Shown: positions 35,799 to 51,640 of the stretch, one piece after another
How the letters are laid out: every line of letters begins with the position of its first letter
Position numbering within the stretch: the first letter of the stretch is position 1
Assembly: GCF_011075055.1 (NCBI RefSeq)
Contig: NC_058137.1
Span: forward strand, 7,053,463-7,117,462
DNA from: Mangifera indica
Lineage: Eukaryota > Streptophyta > Magnoliopsida > Sapindales > Anacardiaceae
Reading direction: 5' to 3'
Length of the DNA: 64,000 nt
Made by a program: the position numbers and the translations under genes
The notes under the pieces: generated by a model
What the model was told of the DNA's origin: nothing
The model's input: the letters and a program-made list of their open reading frames with translations, nothing else
Database searches by the model: none

Positions 35799-36063
35799 AA
35801 ATTGCGATTTTCCAGAGTTATCCAGCATGCGTTTCCTCTTGTTGGAATCAGGGGGAGAATGTAATTCTATTAAATTTTAGGGCTTTTTTGATATTTTTCA
35901 TATGGGATCAAATTGAAATTTAGCCATCTTAAGGTTTTTTGACATGTAGAATTCGAATTTGATATCTGTTTTTCCGAATAAGGCCTCTATGTATAGAATT
36001 GAATAATTTATTCTCTAAAATTTATAAAAAATTAATATAATTGTAATTTAATTTTCATACAAG

Positions 36064-39000
36064 GAGCTGTACAAAAGAGAAAAAGAGACGAAAGCAAAGA
36101 TGAACTGCGATTCCCTCTCGAAAAGCACTTCAAGGCTCAAGTTACTACACGTGGATATAGAGATGTTGGAGCCGTGATAAAAAAATTATTAACAGAGAGA
36201 CAATTACAAATGTTTCGACGTACATGTTTCGGACACTTCCTAGAGTTGAAGGATAGTCGATTTAGTGGGGTCCTAATACATTCCTTCATCCTTCGAGCAG
36301 TAAATAAGGTGACTTCGGGAGAGGAGTTATGGTTTCGGGTTAATGATGTGGATGTCAGATTCAGTGCATATGAGTTTGCTATTATGACGGGCCTTCGATT
36401 CAATCATTTGGTAGATATCGACATCTACATTCCATCGAAGGCCACAGATCGGATCCTCCAGACATATTTTCACGGGTGTAAATCAGTTACATATACTGAT
36501 ATGAGTCGTGTTTTCCAGCAAAAACCGTGGGGGGAGGATGACACTGATGCAGTTAAGTTAGCATTGTTGTTTTATCTTCACATGGGATTGTTAGGGAGTG
36601 ACTTGAGAAAAACAATTCCCCAAAAGATATTACAATTAGCTGATCATTTGGATGGGTTTAATGCATACCCGTGGGGAGTACGAGTGTGGCAGATGACATA
36701 TCGCTCTATATGCGATAACATCTCCCGAATTTCTATTGATTCCGGTCCGAAAAAGAAAAAGGAAAATCAGCTTAAGCAGTATGACATTATGGGATTTCCA
36801 TTAGCGTTTCAGGTAATTATGATATTTATTAATTCAAACAAAAAATGAATATTTAAAATAAAATTAGTTTAATATGATTGTAAATATATACAATAATCGA
36901 TTTATATTGATATTGCAGTTTTGGATTTACGAGACGCTGGACTCATTATTTCGATGGGTAGACGAGTCGCCATATGTTGGAGCTGCCCAGATGTTGAGAT
37001 GGCACACGAAGGACATTCCGGGATGGGATTCTATCTCAGCTATCTTCACTGGAGATCCAGTAAGTACTAATTTATTAAATATTAACATATACTCTGGATA
37101 TGACAATAATGAATACTGAAAATAAATATCTTGTAGGATGATGTTAATTTTCCATTAGATTTGTCTCCTATTGAGAGAGATACGAAGTGGTATGAGGATC
37201 TCGTCCGATATACAGGGATGTCGGATAGTAGATCTTCTTCGGCGTCAGGAGATGCACCATTGAGTCCTCGTGACGTCAGTTCTCCGATCGTTGCTCCTCC
37301 TCTTGTTGATGCTTCTGTTCAGCCCCCTCCCACGTGCCCGATTAGCGACCCTATCGAGGAGCTTATATCACCGGATCCAGGGCCTAGGCCCCCTACCACT
37401 GAGCACATATCACCGAATCCCGTGCCTATGCCCCCTACCACTGAACAGATATCAGATGATCCTTCTACCACTGGATTAGATTTCTCTATTCATCACTTTG
37501 ATGCTGCATTGGCTCGATGTCTTAGATCGACTTACTGGATTAGAGGCTAGGATGGAGGATAGGTTTAGGGTCATTGAGGGTAGGATGACTCTTATGGAGG
37601 ATAGATTGAGTCGTATAGTAGATACGACGACTCGTACGGAGGTCGAACACTCTCATCACCACACAGATACTGTCGGACAGGTAAAAAAGTTAATATTTTA
37701 TAAGATATTTCATCTATTTATATATGCAATCATATGTAATCTTATAATAATTGTAAATTATATTACAGCCTTCTCGGGACGATGGTAACAGACTATCGAC
37801 AGGGGCTTTTACGTTCCCGTCTCCACCTGTTATCGATGTGAGTGTTAACTGCTTATAGTTTTTTAAGAATGTTACTTTTGAAATAAATTTTAATATGTTA
37901 AAATTATTACAGCGTCGGTTATTTGATGAGAGACCATCCCGAGAAGATATGATATTGACTGTTGATATTAGTGATTATATATCATCGCATGAGGTTTTCT
38001 CAATGGCACCTCATACGATGGTTCAGGTAATTAGCACGTCATTTTGAAATAAATGTTATATCTGAATTATTTGATTATACATTTATTAATCCCGTTAAAT
38101 ATAACTTTTCGATTAATTAATATTAATTGCTAATACTGATACAGGATGTTGGCGACGATGGATCACTCCACATGCGGTCTTCTCCGTCGACACCTTCTGT
38201 GATTATTCCGGTTAGTCAAACATAGATATACAATATTATATCTCATTTACATATCTGTAATTTGATTTTTTCTAAACTTGTTAATATCGTCCTTTGTGAC
38301 AGCAGCCTGACGTTTCTGTGGTTGCGCCGATTACGGATCCCATTGTGACGTCTGTTTCGACATTAGAGGTGCGTACATTGTATAATGAATACTTTGTTAT
38401 TTTTTTCTTAATAGTTTGATTTACTAATATTAAATGTTAATATTGTCATAGGATATTATCGATGTCGATCGGTCACCACATGCAGATGCTCCGATTATGG
38501 ATCCCATTGTGACGTCTGTTTCGACATTAGAGGTACGTACATTGTATAATGAATACTTTGTTATTTTTTTTCTTAATAGTTTTATTTACTAATATTAAAT
38601 GTTAATATTGTCATAGGATATTACCGATGTCGATCGATCACCACATGCGGATGCTCCGATTACGGATTGGGAGGAGGTTGAGGTGAAGTGCCAGAAATTT
38701 CTTTTATCATATGTTACATTTGTTAATTTCAACAGTTGTTTAACCTTTCTATCCTGTTACAATAGGATCTTCGTTTGATCTATCTTAACACTCCAAGCAA
38801 AGGAAAACAGGTGATCGATATTGTTTCTCAGGATGATGAGGTCACTGATGATGTTGTTGAGATTACTGCACACGAAGACCAGGAGCAGGTAATTAAATTT
38901 TCAATAAGTTTAATAACTTATTTTCATTGAAATAATTTATCATTCTATTTAATCGATTCATGTATTTGAATATAGTCGGTCTCGAAAGAAAATATATTCG

Positions 39001-40169
39001 ATATAGCTTGACTTGCGGATTCTCCAGCTATGACTCCAACGATGCAGAAGGTATTAAAAAGTTTAAATTTTTAATAAATTTATTAAATTCGCTTGTAATA
39101 ATTTATTATTCATTTTACCTAATGTTTCATTTGTTTTGGTATAGTATTTTTGCACAGTTCGTGGTAGGATTGTCAAGAAGAGACCCCTGATTCGTAGTCC
39201 ATACACGAATCCTCTGAAACCACGTGGCCAATGAACGAGACCCGCTGTGCAGTTATCGAAAACCGAATGTGAGGAGGTTTTCAAGAAGTGGTATGCAGAG
39301 CCGAACATGTTCGAGAAACGTCATGTGTATGACATAGGTGTGCAGACCAAAATTGCATTTTGGGGTACACTCATGAACACCTCTGGATGATTGTCTGACG
39401 AGGTAAATTCACTTTAACAAATGAATTTCGTATTTTGGTTAGATAATCCTTTTATGACCTGATGACGTAATATCTTCTATTTTTTCAGCATGTGATTCGT
39501 TTTTGGGGTTACTACGTCGACGCCAGCATGACGATACTACGAATGTTCGGCAGAATTGGACGACGATTTTGAGTTGTTTTGTCGGATACATCCCTCATGA
39601 GTATGCGACCTGGACGAGAGATCCGGATAGCTATCGGTTCCCTTCGCTCTTTACACGTATGGTGGATGCAGATTACCCACCTGAGTTGCATTTGCAACCT
39701 TGGGGTATGATCGATGAGGTTAGTAATCGAATATCGAATACATTTTGAAGAATAATCGATTAAGATCTAATTACAATTATATCAACGTGTACAGGTTTTT
39801 ATCCCAATAAACTTTGAGAATGCTCATTGGGTAGCAGGAGTGTTGGATTTGAAGGAGTGGAAGATTACAGTTTACGACTCCTTACAGAGTTTCACAGCTA
39901 ACCCTGAGCTATTTAGGCGAAAGATCTTGGGATATACGTCGATGATACCACATTTACTAGCTGCGACATCAGTTTGGGCCGATTCGCATCAGAGTCCACG
40001 AGACGATCCATTTACATTGCATAGGGTGGTGGATATACCGCAGCAGGCGCCCCTATCAGGTGATTGTGGGGTGTTCATGTTACGATACATCGAGTGTTTA
40101 GCACTTTACCGGTCATTATGCTTTGAGGGGGAGGACTCGTTACGTCTGCGCACTCGTTTAGGCACGTAG
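36064..40169 (+). pseudogene. DUF1985-Ulp1 (C48) cysteine protease gene of MULE-1
   Basis: Ulp1-type proteases cut SUMO-like proteins; their role in MULEs is unknown. Exons seen: 36064-36812 (basic AVQKRKRDE start, then DUF1985 from QLQMFRRTCFGHFLELKDSR to FAIMTGLRFNHL), 36919-37059 (FWIYETLDSLFRWVDESPYV), and 37137 to about 37680 (Pro/Ser/Thr-rich with PPTTEHISPNP and PPTTEQIS repeats, then after a frameshift near 37520 a coiled coil LTGLEARMEDRFRVIEGRM). Several small exons lie up to 38900, then the protease at about 39160-40169. Catalytic triad: His in [10 protein letters not shown] (39824-39826), Asp in TVYDSL (39876-39878) and Cys in SGDCGVFM (40065-40067). Lesions: TGA codons in 39200-39400 (after KPRGQ and NTSG) and a one-base deletion right after the 39489 acceptor. 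Triad intact, frame not. Confidence 0.87.
38331..38668 (+). repeat. Tandem exon-intron repeat in the MULE-1 Ulp1 gene
   Basis: Two units of 164-165 bases plus a partial third. Each unit has GATTAYGGATCCCATTGTGACG, an exon end TTAGAG with donor GTRCGTACATT, an intron and the acceptor GTCATAG before GATATTAYCGATGTCGATC. The duplication adds one symmetrical exon in the acidic linker. Units are almost identical, so the duplication is recent relative to the other changes. Confidence 0.92.
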
Positions 40170-40460
40170 CTATATTTTCAGGATATTGATTGACGGTTAT
40201 TGTATATGTTATTTGTATTTGTATATATATTTATTTATTCATTTATATATATATTTATCTATATATTGATTCATTTATATGTTCATAACAAATATATATG
40301 CGGTTCTATCTGGATTTGAAACACAATATTTTTTAATCGAAAATGAGAACGAGATGTATAACTTAAAGGTGTTTCTTCTATTATTACAACAAGTCATTTT
40401 CTTTTTTATTTAATTTTACACAAATAATATCAAAATTTATTAAACATTGAGAATATTTGC

Positions 40461-40498
<38 letters not shown>

Positions 40499-40776
40499 TT
40501 TCAACTTTCAATATATAGCCCTTATTAGGGTTGAATACGCATGTGATTCGATATAAGGAATTGTGAAGCGTAATCGAAAGATCTTTGTAGACTCAAAATA
40601 AAAAAATCAATATAAAAAGATAATATTCGCAGTAACAATCACAAATATTAGGTTTACAGAAACAGGTACAAATACAACATTTATATTAAAATTAACATCC
40701 ATGAACATTAGAGTTACAAAAACAAGTGGAAAACAACATTTATATTAAAATTAACAAGTACAAATAACAAGTGCAT
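40170..40776. other. Intergenic between the convergent MULE-1 genes
   Basis: AT-rich, with a (TA)n tract at 40464-40492 and a near-repeat of AACATTTATATTAAAATTAACA (40677-40699 and 40735-40757). Presumably contains both 3' ends. Confidence 0.6.
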
Positions 40777-43387
40777 TTATTTCTCATCTTTCTTCTTTCT
40801 TCCTGAACTTGATGGTACAGAACTAGGTACTGGAATAGGGCTTCTGTAGTTTTGTCTTGTATGTCCAGGTTGATGACATCGGCTACAGATAAGTTGTTCA
40901 ACAACCTCTCCTTGAGAAGGCCGTCTATTTTTATTTGCTGGACGTCCTGCACGATGACGATGCACATATGGTGGGTGGATAACAGTTGCCTCCTCCGGAT
41001 GAAGCCACTCTGACTGATCTCTCAATGGATTGACTGCGTCTGCATAAACTGTTCGATAAAAAGCTGTGCTGTAGTATGAATGCACCCATTGAAGGCAAGT
41101 TGTAAGCTTCATATATCTGGCTACAGCAATAACGTGCATGCAGGGAATCTTTGATAATTGAAATTTTCTACAAGTATGCTCCGTCAGGTCTACCAGGGCA
41201 TCATATTGGCATTGGCCACTACCAAGAACCTGGTATCGCTCAGTTATAGGACGCACTTCTAAGTTCGAAGACTTCCGTACACGTTTTGCGATCTTATCTT
41301 TAACCCAAGGTGTGACTGGATTGGTACAAGCATCTGTAAATCATATAAATATAAATTCATCTGGTTAGTAACTAAGTATAAGTTTGGTAACACACATTTA
41401 TAACATAATATAACAGTGAATATGAACTTACTAGCATGATTTCTTCTTTCATAAAACCATCGCTGCAATGTACCTCTAATGAACTCGATCAGCATAGTAA
41501 TAGGTAAACCTCGAGCGTGTTTGACCAAGGCATTAAATGACTCAGCAATATTGGTAGTCATTACATTGTACCTATGACTTGGAAAATATGCTCGTGCCCA
41601 TCGATCAAAACCCACTTCATGCAGATATGTAGTTGCCTCAGGGTGCAAACGGGACAGTGACTTTATGACCTGTTGGAATTCAAATTCAGTGTACGCCTTG
41701 GCTGCTTCCAGTACATCCATGCGACTTTAGCATTCTTTTTGTACTTGGACCACATGTTACAATGGAGATGGTGACAACAATAACCGTGATGCACACCAGG
41801 GAAAACTTCAGCCAATGCAGAAAATATGCTGACATGTCGATCTGAAATGATGGCCAAATGAGGTACCTCACCAATACAATCCCTTAGCTTTGTTAAAAAC
41901 CAGGACTATGTGTCATGATCTTCCCTGGGACCAATCCCAAAAGCAAGTGGATATATTTGATTATTCCCATCTAATGCGACAACAATAAATAGTTGACCTA
42001 GATATCGACCCTTCAAGAAAACAACATCAATATAAATAACTGGTCGAATATGTTGCTGAAATGTACGGATACTACAATCAAATGCCATGTAAAAGTATTT
42101 AAATCGATCCTTCTCATCCGTTAGTATATGTGTCACCGTCCCCGGATTGCAACGCTCTAAATTGAGGCAATACTCTAACAGCAACATAAACGACTCTTCT
42201 GGTGTGCCCCTCAATGATTGAAGCGCTCAATTTCTCGCCCGCCATGCTTGTGCGTATGATATATCAATTTTATATCGGTTGACGATATCAGCAATGATCT
42301 CTTTCGGTCAATAAATACGATCAACTAAAATGAATTTGGTCCTCAAAATCTGCCCCAAAGCTCGAGCACCTGCTTGCCTATGATGAGGTAATATTTGATT
42401 TCTGCAACATGTGTGACAACTATCCATACGACGTAATTCAAAGCTATCAGTTTCTCCCACCCTAACTGCCCGTGCACCCTATTTACATTCTTTGTTGCGA
42501 CATTTAAGAACCCATCTAAGCGTGTCTGATTTTTGCACAAAAAATTGATATCCCCTACGAAGCGCGTCTTGAGTTATCGCATCAATGACATGTTGTTTAC
42601 TAGGAAATAATGTACCAGCTTTTGGAGAATCAGTATCGATCGATGCTTTAGAGTTTCTAGATGTAGATGGTTGATCAGGAAAATGTGGTAACCAATGAAA
42701 TGCATCAGTAAGAACATTCCCACCAGCAGGATTTATTTCTGGAAAATAACTTGTACCTCCAATATCGTTATTACCATAGGTCCTCTCTTCAATCTCTGGT
42801 TCTTCGATTGAAATATTTTGTTCAACCTTTCTATTAAATTCACTCCAGTTTGGAAAAGTTGCTTCGTTCCCATGAAGGAATTCTTCTGCGCGATACAATG
42901 CATCAATGTTAACTTCATTTATATGTGCAAAATCTACCTCTAAGAATTCTTGTTTCGGATTGATCTCGATATTTTGAATCTCTTCTACACCAATAGTTTG
43001 ATTTTCTAGATAACTGCTGGACTCCCCACCTTGAAAATCTTCATGTGCTTGTTGAGTCTCATAACTATCATCAGTAACTGTACTTATAACAAAAACTGGA
43101 ACACATTCTTTGAAGAGGTTAGATAGACCGTTAAGAACCTCAACATCCTCATCATTCGAAATTTTTATCGGAGCACCGTCGTCGAGATGCCTCGGTTTCA
43201 TACTCAACTGAATGTTAAATATCCGTCGATCTATATTACACTTGTCGCTCACTATTTCGATTAATTCTTCGAATGAAGTGTGTTCTGAAATTTTAATCAA
43301 TTTCCTATTACCTCCAACATATTTTATAACATTATCATCCTTTTCTATCCAATTTCCCCCACATCTAATTGAAGCATATCCAGCCAT
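40777..43387 (-). pseudogene. MuDR-type transposase of MULE-1
   Basis: Would cut and join the element ends. From the ATG at 43387: a PB1-like N-terminal part (IKYVGGNRKLIKISEHTSFE), an acidic linker, the MuDR DNA-binding domain (LFPSKQHVIDAITQDALRRG ... WVLKCRNKECK), the DDE core (first Asp in IYIDVVFLKGRYLGQLF, second in AIISDRHVSIFSALAEVF, HGYCCHHLHCN, Glu in NIAESFNALVKHA), a SWIM zinc finger (CRKFQLSKIPCMHVIAVARY) and a C-terminal zinc knuckle CSRCHQPGHTRQNY. One intron, 41334-41431. Lesions: stops at 42479-42481, 42308-42310, 42227-42229 and 41906-41908, plus a one-base deletion near 41712, shown by MULE-2, which keeps the frame there (YWKVAKTYTEYEF). Most of the stops are explained by G/C to A/T transitions. 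Confidence 0.92.
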
Positions 43388-43399
43388 TTAGATTAATCC

Positions 43400-44040
43400 T
43401 ACAATAAAATATATAATCAATATAAATAATACGACTGAAAATAATATTTACAGATAATTATTACATAATTATACCTATTTCATAATTCAATTATATATTG
43501 TGACTACTTAAATATATCATATTTTGGTATTACCCTTTAAAAAATAATAATTTAGTTTAAAAGGGTAGTTTTGGTATTTAAGATGATATTTGGGGCATTT
43601 TCGTTTAAATACTTTAATATAAGGGTATTTTCGCTTAACTCTTAAAATTTGGGGGTAAATTGCATATTGTCTAAATCAAATATATAATCAACATAAATAA
43701 CACGACTGAAAATATTATTTACAGATATCTATTACACAATTATATCTATTTCATACTTCAATTTGACAAAATAATATTATTAAACATACCCTACTAATTT
43801 TGATTATTTTACTTATTACACACAACTATAATTTATTATATAAAATATCACATATAATTACATTATTAATAAAATAATAACGATTGAAGTAATATCATGT
43901 TATCCTATACTACTATAATATTTAAGACATAACCTATCTAATTTTTATTATTTTACATATTACATACAACTATAATTTATTATATAAAATATCATATATA
44001 ATTACATTATTAATAAAATAATAACGATTAAAGTAATGAC
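43400..44040. repeat. Tandem duplications upstream of the MULE-1 transposase
   Basis: ATAATCAATATAAATAATAC (from 43413) recurs at 43684 (offset 271). CAACTATAATTTATTATATA (from 43823) recurs at 43967 (offset 144), with its context ATTACATTATTAATAAAATA. These lie between the transposase start and the right end and would duplicate promoter-proximal DNA. Confidence 0.85.
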
Positions 44041-44165
44041 AGGGATAAATACCTCGTAATGATAAACTTTTCTCTTTACGCCCGAAATCTTGAACACGAA
44101 CTTATTTTCTCTCTTCAGAAATCTCTCTCAGATATGTTAAAAATGAAGGAAGATATGTGGTTTAT

Positions 44166-44446
44166 ATAGAAATAGAGGAAGGGTAGTTTTGGTATTATTT
44201 TGAGGCATTTTTGTTTAAATACTTTAATTTAAGGGTTAATGCTTTACCCCAAAATTTATGGTAAATTTGTTTATTACCCTTAAATAAAATAGTAATTTAA
44301 ATTCGAAGGGTAGTTTTGGTATTTAAGGGGATATTTAGGGTATTTTTGTTTAAATACTTTAATTTAAGGGTATTTATGTTTTAACCCCAAAATTTGGGGT
44401 AAATTTTTTATTAGCCCACTAAAAGGGGCATTTATTTTAATTTCCC
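44166..44446 (-). repeat. MULE-1 right terminal inverted repeat with iterated subterminal motif
   Basis: The outer end (reverse complement GGGAAATTAAAATAAATGCC) is preceded by repeats of GAAGGGTAGTTTTGGTATT plus TTTTTGTTTAAATACTTTAA at about 44175 and 44310, and also at 43560. The element end has therefore been iterated three times. Confidence 0.85.
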
Positions 44447-44834
44447 CTATTTTCTTCTAACAAATGTTTTAATCTTAGACAAAAATAATTTTATCTTCAT
44501 TAAAGAAAATCAGTATCGTTGATAGGTGAAGTTTGATTGATAAGAGAAGATAAATAAAGAAAGAGTGTCAATATGAGTAAAGAAGATGAATTTTATTGTT
44601 TTTAGTGACAGTTTCAAAACTTAAAAAAAAACTCTTATTTTTCAAATTTTAGATAAAAAAATATTAATTTTTAAATTTAAGAAAAAATATAATAAAATTT
44701 TAATTTTTTAAAAATTTTATATAATGATAATTTTATCTGAAATTTTAATTAAATTTGATAATAATTTTAAAAAATTAAAAAATTTGAGTTTGTCATGATA
44801 CATATCCATTGGTGGGAACAAGTCTTTTGGCCTA

Positions 44835-45330
44835 CAAAGAACTGAGTATTTAAACGGATTGTTTTCTAACCGAAAATCCAAACGACACGTCGCTAGAGAT
44901 CAAGTTAAGAACAGAAAAGGACAAGCCTGGGGAAGACACCTGTCCTTCAGGACGTTTGATTTGATTGCAGCAGAAATTTAATAATGAGATTCTGTTTAGG
45001 TTGAACCTCTTGGGGAGTTCTCCATTGTGTGGTTGACACGTTTTACAATTACTGGAGAAGTGGGTCCTCACAATTGTCCTACGCATTTTAATGGCCATCA
45101 ATGCTTACCGTTCGTTTTGTTTGGTAAGTTCTAGACAAACTAACCAAATAAAACACCAAGAATGTTAAGCAGATGGCTTGGTTTCTGAAACCAGCCAGCT
45201 AATTCACATCGAGGGGATGAAGTTTAGAAAAAAAGACACTGATCTGTCAAGTCCATATTGATTTCCTGGTTGTAATAACTAATGGGTTTTACAGGATCAG
45301 AAATAGTACTGTTTTACAAGACAGCCTAAT
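44835..45330. repeat. Segmental duplication block 2, copy A (right part)
   Basis: Matches 62270-62650: GACACGTTTTACAA at 45035 and 62276, GTCAAGTCCATATTGATTTC at 45247 near GTCAAGTTCATGGTGCTG at 62563, and TACTGTTTTACA at 45307 near TACTATTTTACA at 62642. Non-coding as far as seen. Confidence 0.72.
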
Positions 45331-46739
45331 GGCCATATTTGATGTGTTTCAATTTTCAATCAAAAGATTTAAAACATTTTGATACCCTTGAAAAAAAATA
45401 TGTTTAATATTAATTTTAGTATAATTTTATCCTTATTAAATTTTTATATCAAGAACATCTTCTTATTCTCTTACAATCGCAAGTAACTTTAAACCCTCTA
45501 TAGTGACTATTTTGCATTTCCTTATAATTAGAATTACCCTTCTCTCATCTTTAACCCCATTGACCTTCACCACCTTTTTCACTACTTACCACAACCCACA
45601 TGATGGCGCCCTTTTTACCATTTGTCATTACCCACACAACCACCTCTCTTTCACTTGTCACTACCCACCACAAAAAACCATAGAGTTTATCAAAAGAAAT
45701 CAATGATATAATCGTCTCCAAAATCTTTTACGTCCAATTGGCTAACATCATCGAATCCAATCTCTCTTGAATTAACTATTGCCAAAATCCTCATTAAAGA
45801 TAAAGACATGAATGTGTCTTGTGACTTGAGGGATAAAGTGGTTCTTATCAAATGACTTGCAAAGAACATTTCCAATTGAGATGAGACGGGAACAAGATGA
45901 GATGAGATTGAGACTTGCTAGGAACACTCTGGATTGAGATTGACCTTTTTATCAAGGTAATGCATACTCCTGCGGTGTCAGCCAATGGTGGAAGAACAAC
46001 CTTAACCGCCACCACACACGACTCAAACTCTTTATTCAACCTTTACCATTTGATTTGCTATATTTTTTCCTTCTCATTTCTCCTCTAGCCCCGTCATATT
46101 TGATTTACTACAATTTCTCTTTTTCTTCATATCTTTGATTTATTTTGATATAAAAGGAGATTTCAATAAAATTATATCTTATTATTAGTTTATAATAGTT
46201 AACCAAACATAAAATTTATTTATACATATCAATTTCATCAAACATATTAATAATTTTTATCTAAAAATTTTTAACTTACTCTATCATAGTGGTAATCTTT
46301 TATAATTGATAATAAAAAATTACTTGAAACAAACACATTCAAAGAGTTTCAACCGTCAGTTTAATGTTATTAAAATGTGCATTTCATTATCTAAAACCCA
46401 AACAAGATTAATAGGAAATTCTTGAAATTATTGTTTCTAGGTAGAACTAGTTAAAGATTTAATTAGAAACTCAAACATGGTTACGTTAATTCTTTCCAAT
46501 TTAACTATTTGATTCATGAGGCCCCCATTTTTCCCTGATTTCACCAATTGTAGTGGTTGTTGCTTAATCTTTGCTTCAAAGTAAACAACTCAAAGTTCCA
46601 TGGTGCAATGGAAATTGAACATTCATTACTTCAATTGTTTCATGGTTATGTATTCAAGATTTAGTAGAGAAATTTTTACTCTTTTACCGAATGGTGCACA
46701 TTGATATGAAGCAAAATGCAATCTATTATATTTTTTATA
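45331..46739. other. Intergenic, no gene recognised
   Basis: Contains a TTCACCACC/CCCACAT-rich stretch at 45560-45680 without a supported reading frame, then AT-rich DNA. Confidence 0.5.
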
Positions 46740-47165
46740 ATCCATTGTGCTATAATAGGAAGAAATCACATAAGAATATTTACGAAATCAATCACAATCT
46801 CAACACTTCCCCTCATGTTGATGCATAAATGTCATTTTTGCCCAACTTATCTAAAAACTTTGAAAACAATCTATTTGAGTCTATTCTGGCAGGTATGTCT
46901 GCTAATTTGTCCTCCAATCAAATCTTAGGTAGCTTCAAGAGTTACCCATCTTGTTTCTTTCTAATGAAAAATTTGTCCATTTCTACATGTCCAGTATGAT
47001 TATGTTATCCTGGATTATATGAAATGTCACATGCAACTTTATTATGGCAATACAATTGAACTAGAAGCCCAAATGAGTAACCGAAGTCTTGCAAGAGAGG
47101 ATTATAGCCATAAAGCTTCACAAAGTCCATATGTCATACACTTAAATTCAGTTTCAGGATTGTGT
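46740..47165 (-). pseudogene. Ty1/copia retrotransposon relic (RNase H C-terminus)
   Basis: Minus-strand reading gives VQLYCHNKVACDISYNPG, stop, HNHTGHVEMDKFFIRKK, stop, LLKLPKI, stop, LEDKLADIPARIDSN, then LDKLGKNDIYAST and stop. This is the copia RNase H ending (family pattern LYCDNKxA..I..NPVxHxRTKHVEVDxHFIxEK ... QxADxLTK ... KLGMxDIYxP). The preceding KLYGYNPLLQDFGYSFG (47060-47110) is the usual LWL..LL.DLG segment. Four or more stops. No LTR was identified beside it. Confidence 0.82.
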
Positions 47166-47722
47166 ATATTTCATGCATGATCATACATGCTTCTATGTGC
47201 ACGGTTTCCTCTCCTCTTTCATGGTCGTTCCGATTTCTTAGGGGTAAAGTCATATTTTCATCATTGTGAACGGTCATACGCTTCTTCTGTATGGTCGTTG
47301 GCCACAACCTATGTTCTGTGTCATAGATAATCATACATTTCTTTCGCATCATCATCTTTGCCTCATTGAGTCTTTGACCTATCAGACATACAGACATGCA
47401 TGTTTTTGTACACAATTGTCTTTCCTATATTAATTGTGTGAAGTAATGCATGTCATAGTCGTGCTTGTCTTTAAGACGATCATGTATGCACGTCAAGTGT
47501 AAGGTTTTGTGGCCTTCGAGTAGCGAAATTGTCTATTCAAATTTTTATAAACCATACAAATATTACCACAAAATCCCACTTGGATTTTCCTTGTAGGATA
47601 TTAAATTCACAACATATATAGGTTGTTCAAAAGGATTATTCCTACGTAGGCAACTCCTTCATCTTTCATATTTTTGTTCAAAAGAATCGAACAAAAATGT
47701 GACCACACAAAACAAGACATGG
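47166..47722. other. Intergenic
   Basis: A stretch rich in ATGATCATACAT-like words at 47170-47480; the open frame across it has no family features. Nothing else seen. Confidence 0.4.

Positions 47723-47761
<39 letters not shown>
47723..47761. repeat. (AC)n microsatellite
   Basis: About 19 AC units. Confidence 0.97.

Positions 47762-51640
<3,879 letters not shown>

Larger units (their letters stand above)
35034..44446. mobile_element. MULE-1: Mutator-like element carrying transposase and DUF1985/Ulp1 genes
   Basis: A 9413 bp element. The outer inverted repeats begin GGGAAATTAAAATAA on both strands. Flanking 9-mers CCATTTTTC (35025-35033) and CTATTTTCT (44447-44455) agree at 6 of 9, all three differences being C/T transitions, so a decayed 9 bp target duplication is plausible. 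Plus strand: a DUF1985-Ulp1 protease gene (36064-40169). Minus strand: a MuDR-type transposase (43387-40777). Such Ulp1-carrying MULEs are known in plants (KAONASHI in Arabidopsis, CUMULE in melon). Both genes here are broken. It is nested in a foldback element and related to MULE-2. Confidence 0.92.
34686..44832. mobile_element. Foldback element, copy 3 of 4, split by MULE-1
   Basis: The left half (34686-35033) starts AGGCCAAAAGAATTGTTCCC and the right half (44447-44832) ends with a sequence whose reverse complement is GGCCAAAAGACTTGTTCCCA, so the two outer ends form inverted repeats 10.1 kb apart. Removing MULE-1 leaves about 734 bp, the size of the other three copies, with the same AT-rich arms and the GTTTCAAAACTTAAA-type inner segment. 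It sits inside copy A of duplication block 2 and is absent from the corresponding place in copy B. Confidence 0.82.

Noticed and set aside
47134..47415. 93-residue minus-strand frame with Cys and Met clusters
   Set aside because: Arises from ATGATCATACAT-rich sequence next to a copia relic; no domain pattern.
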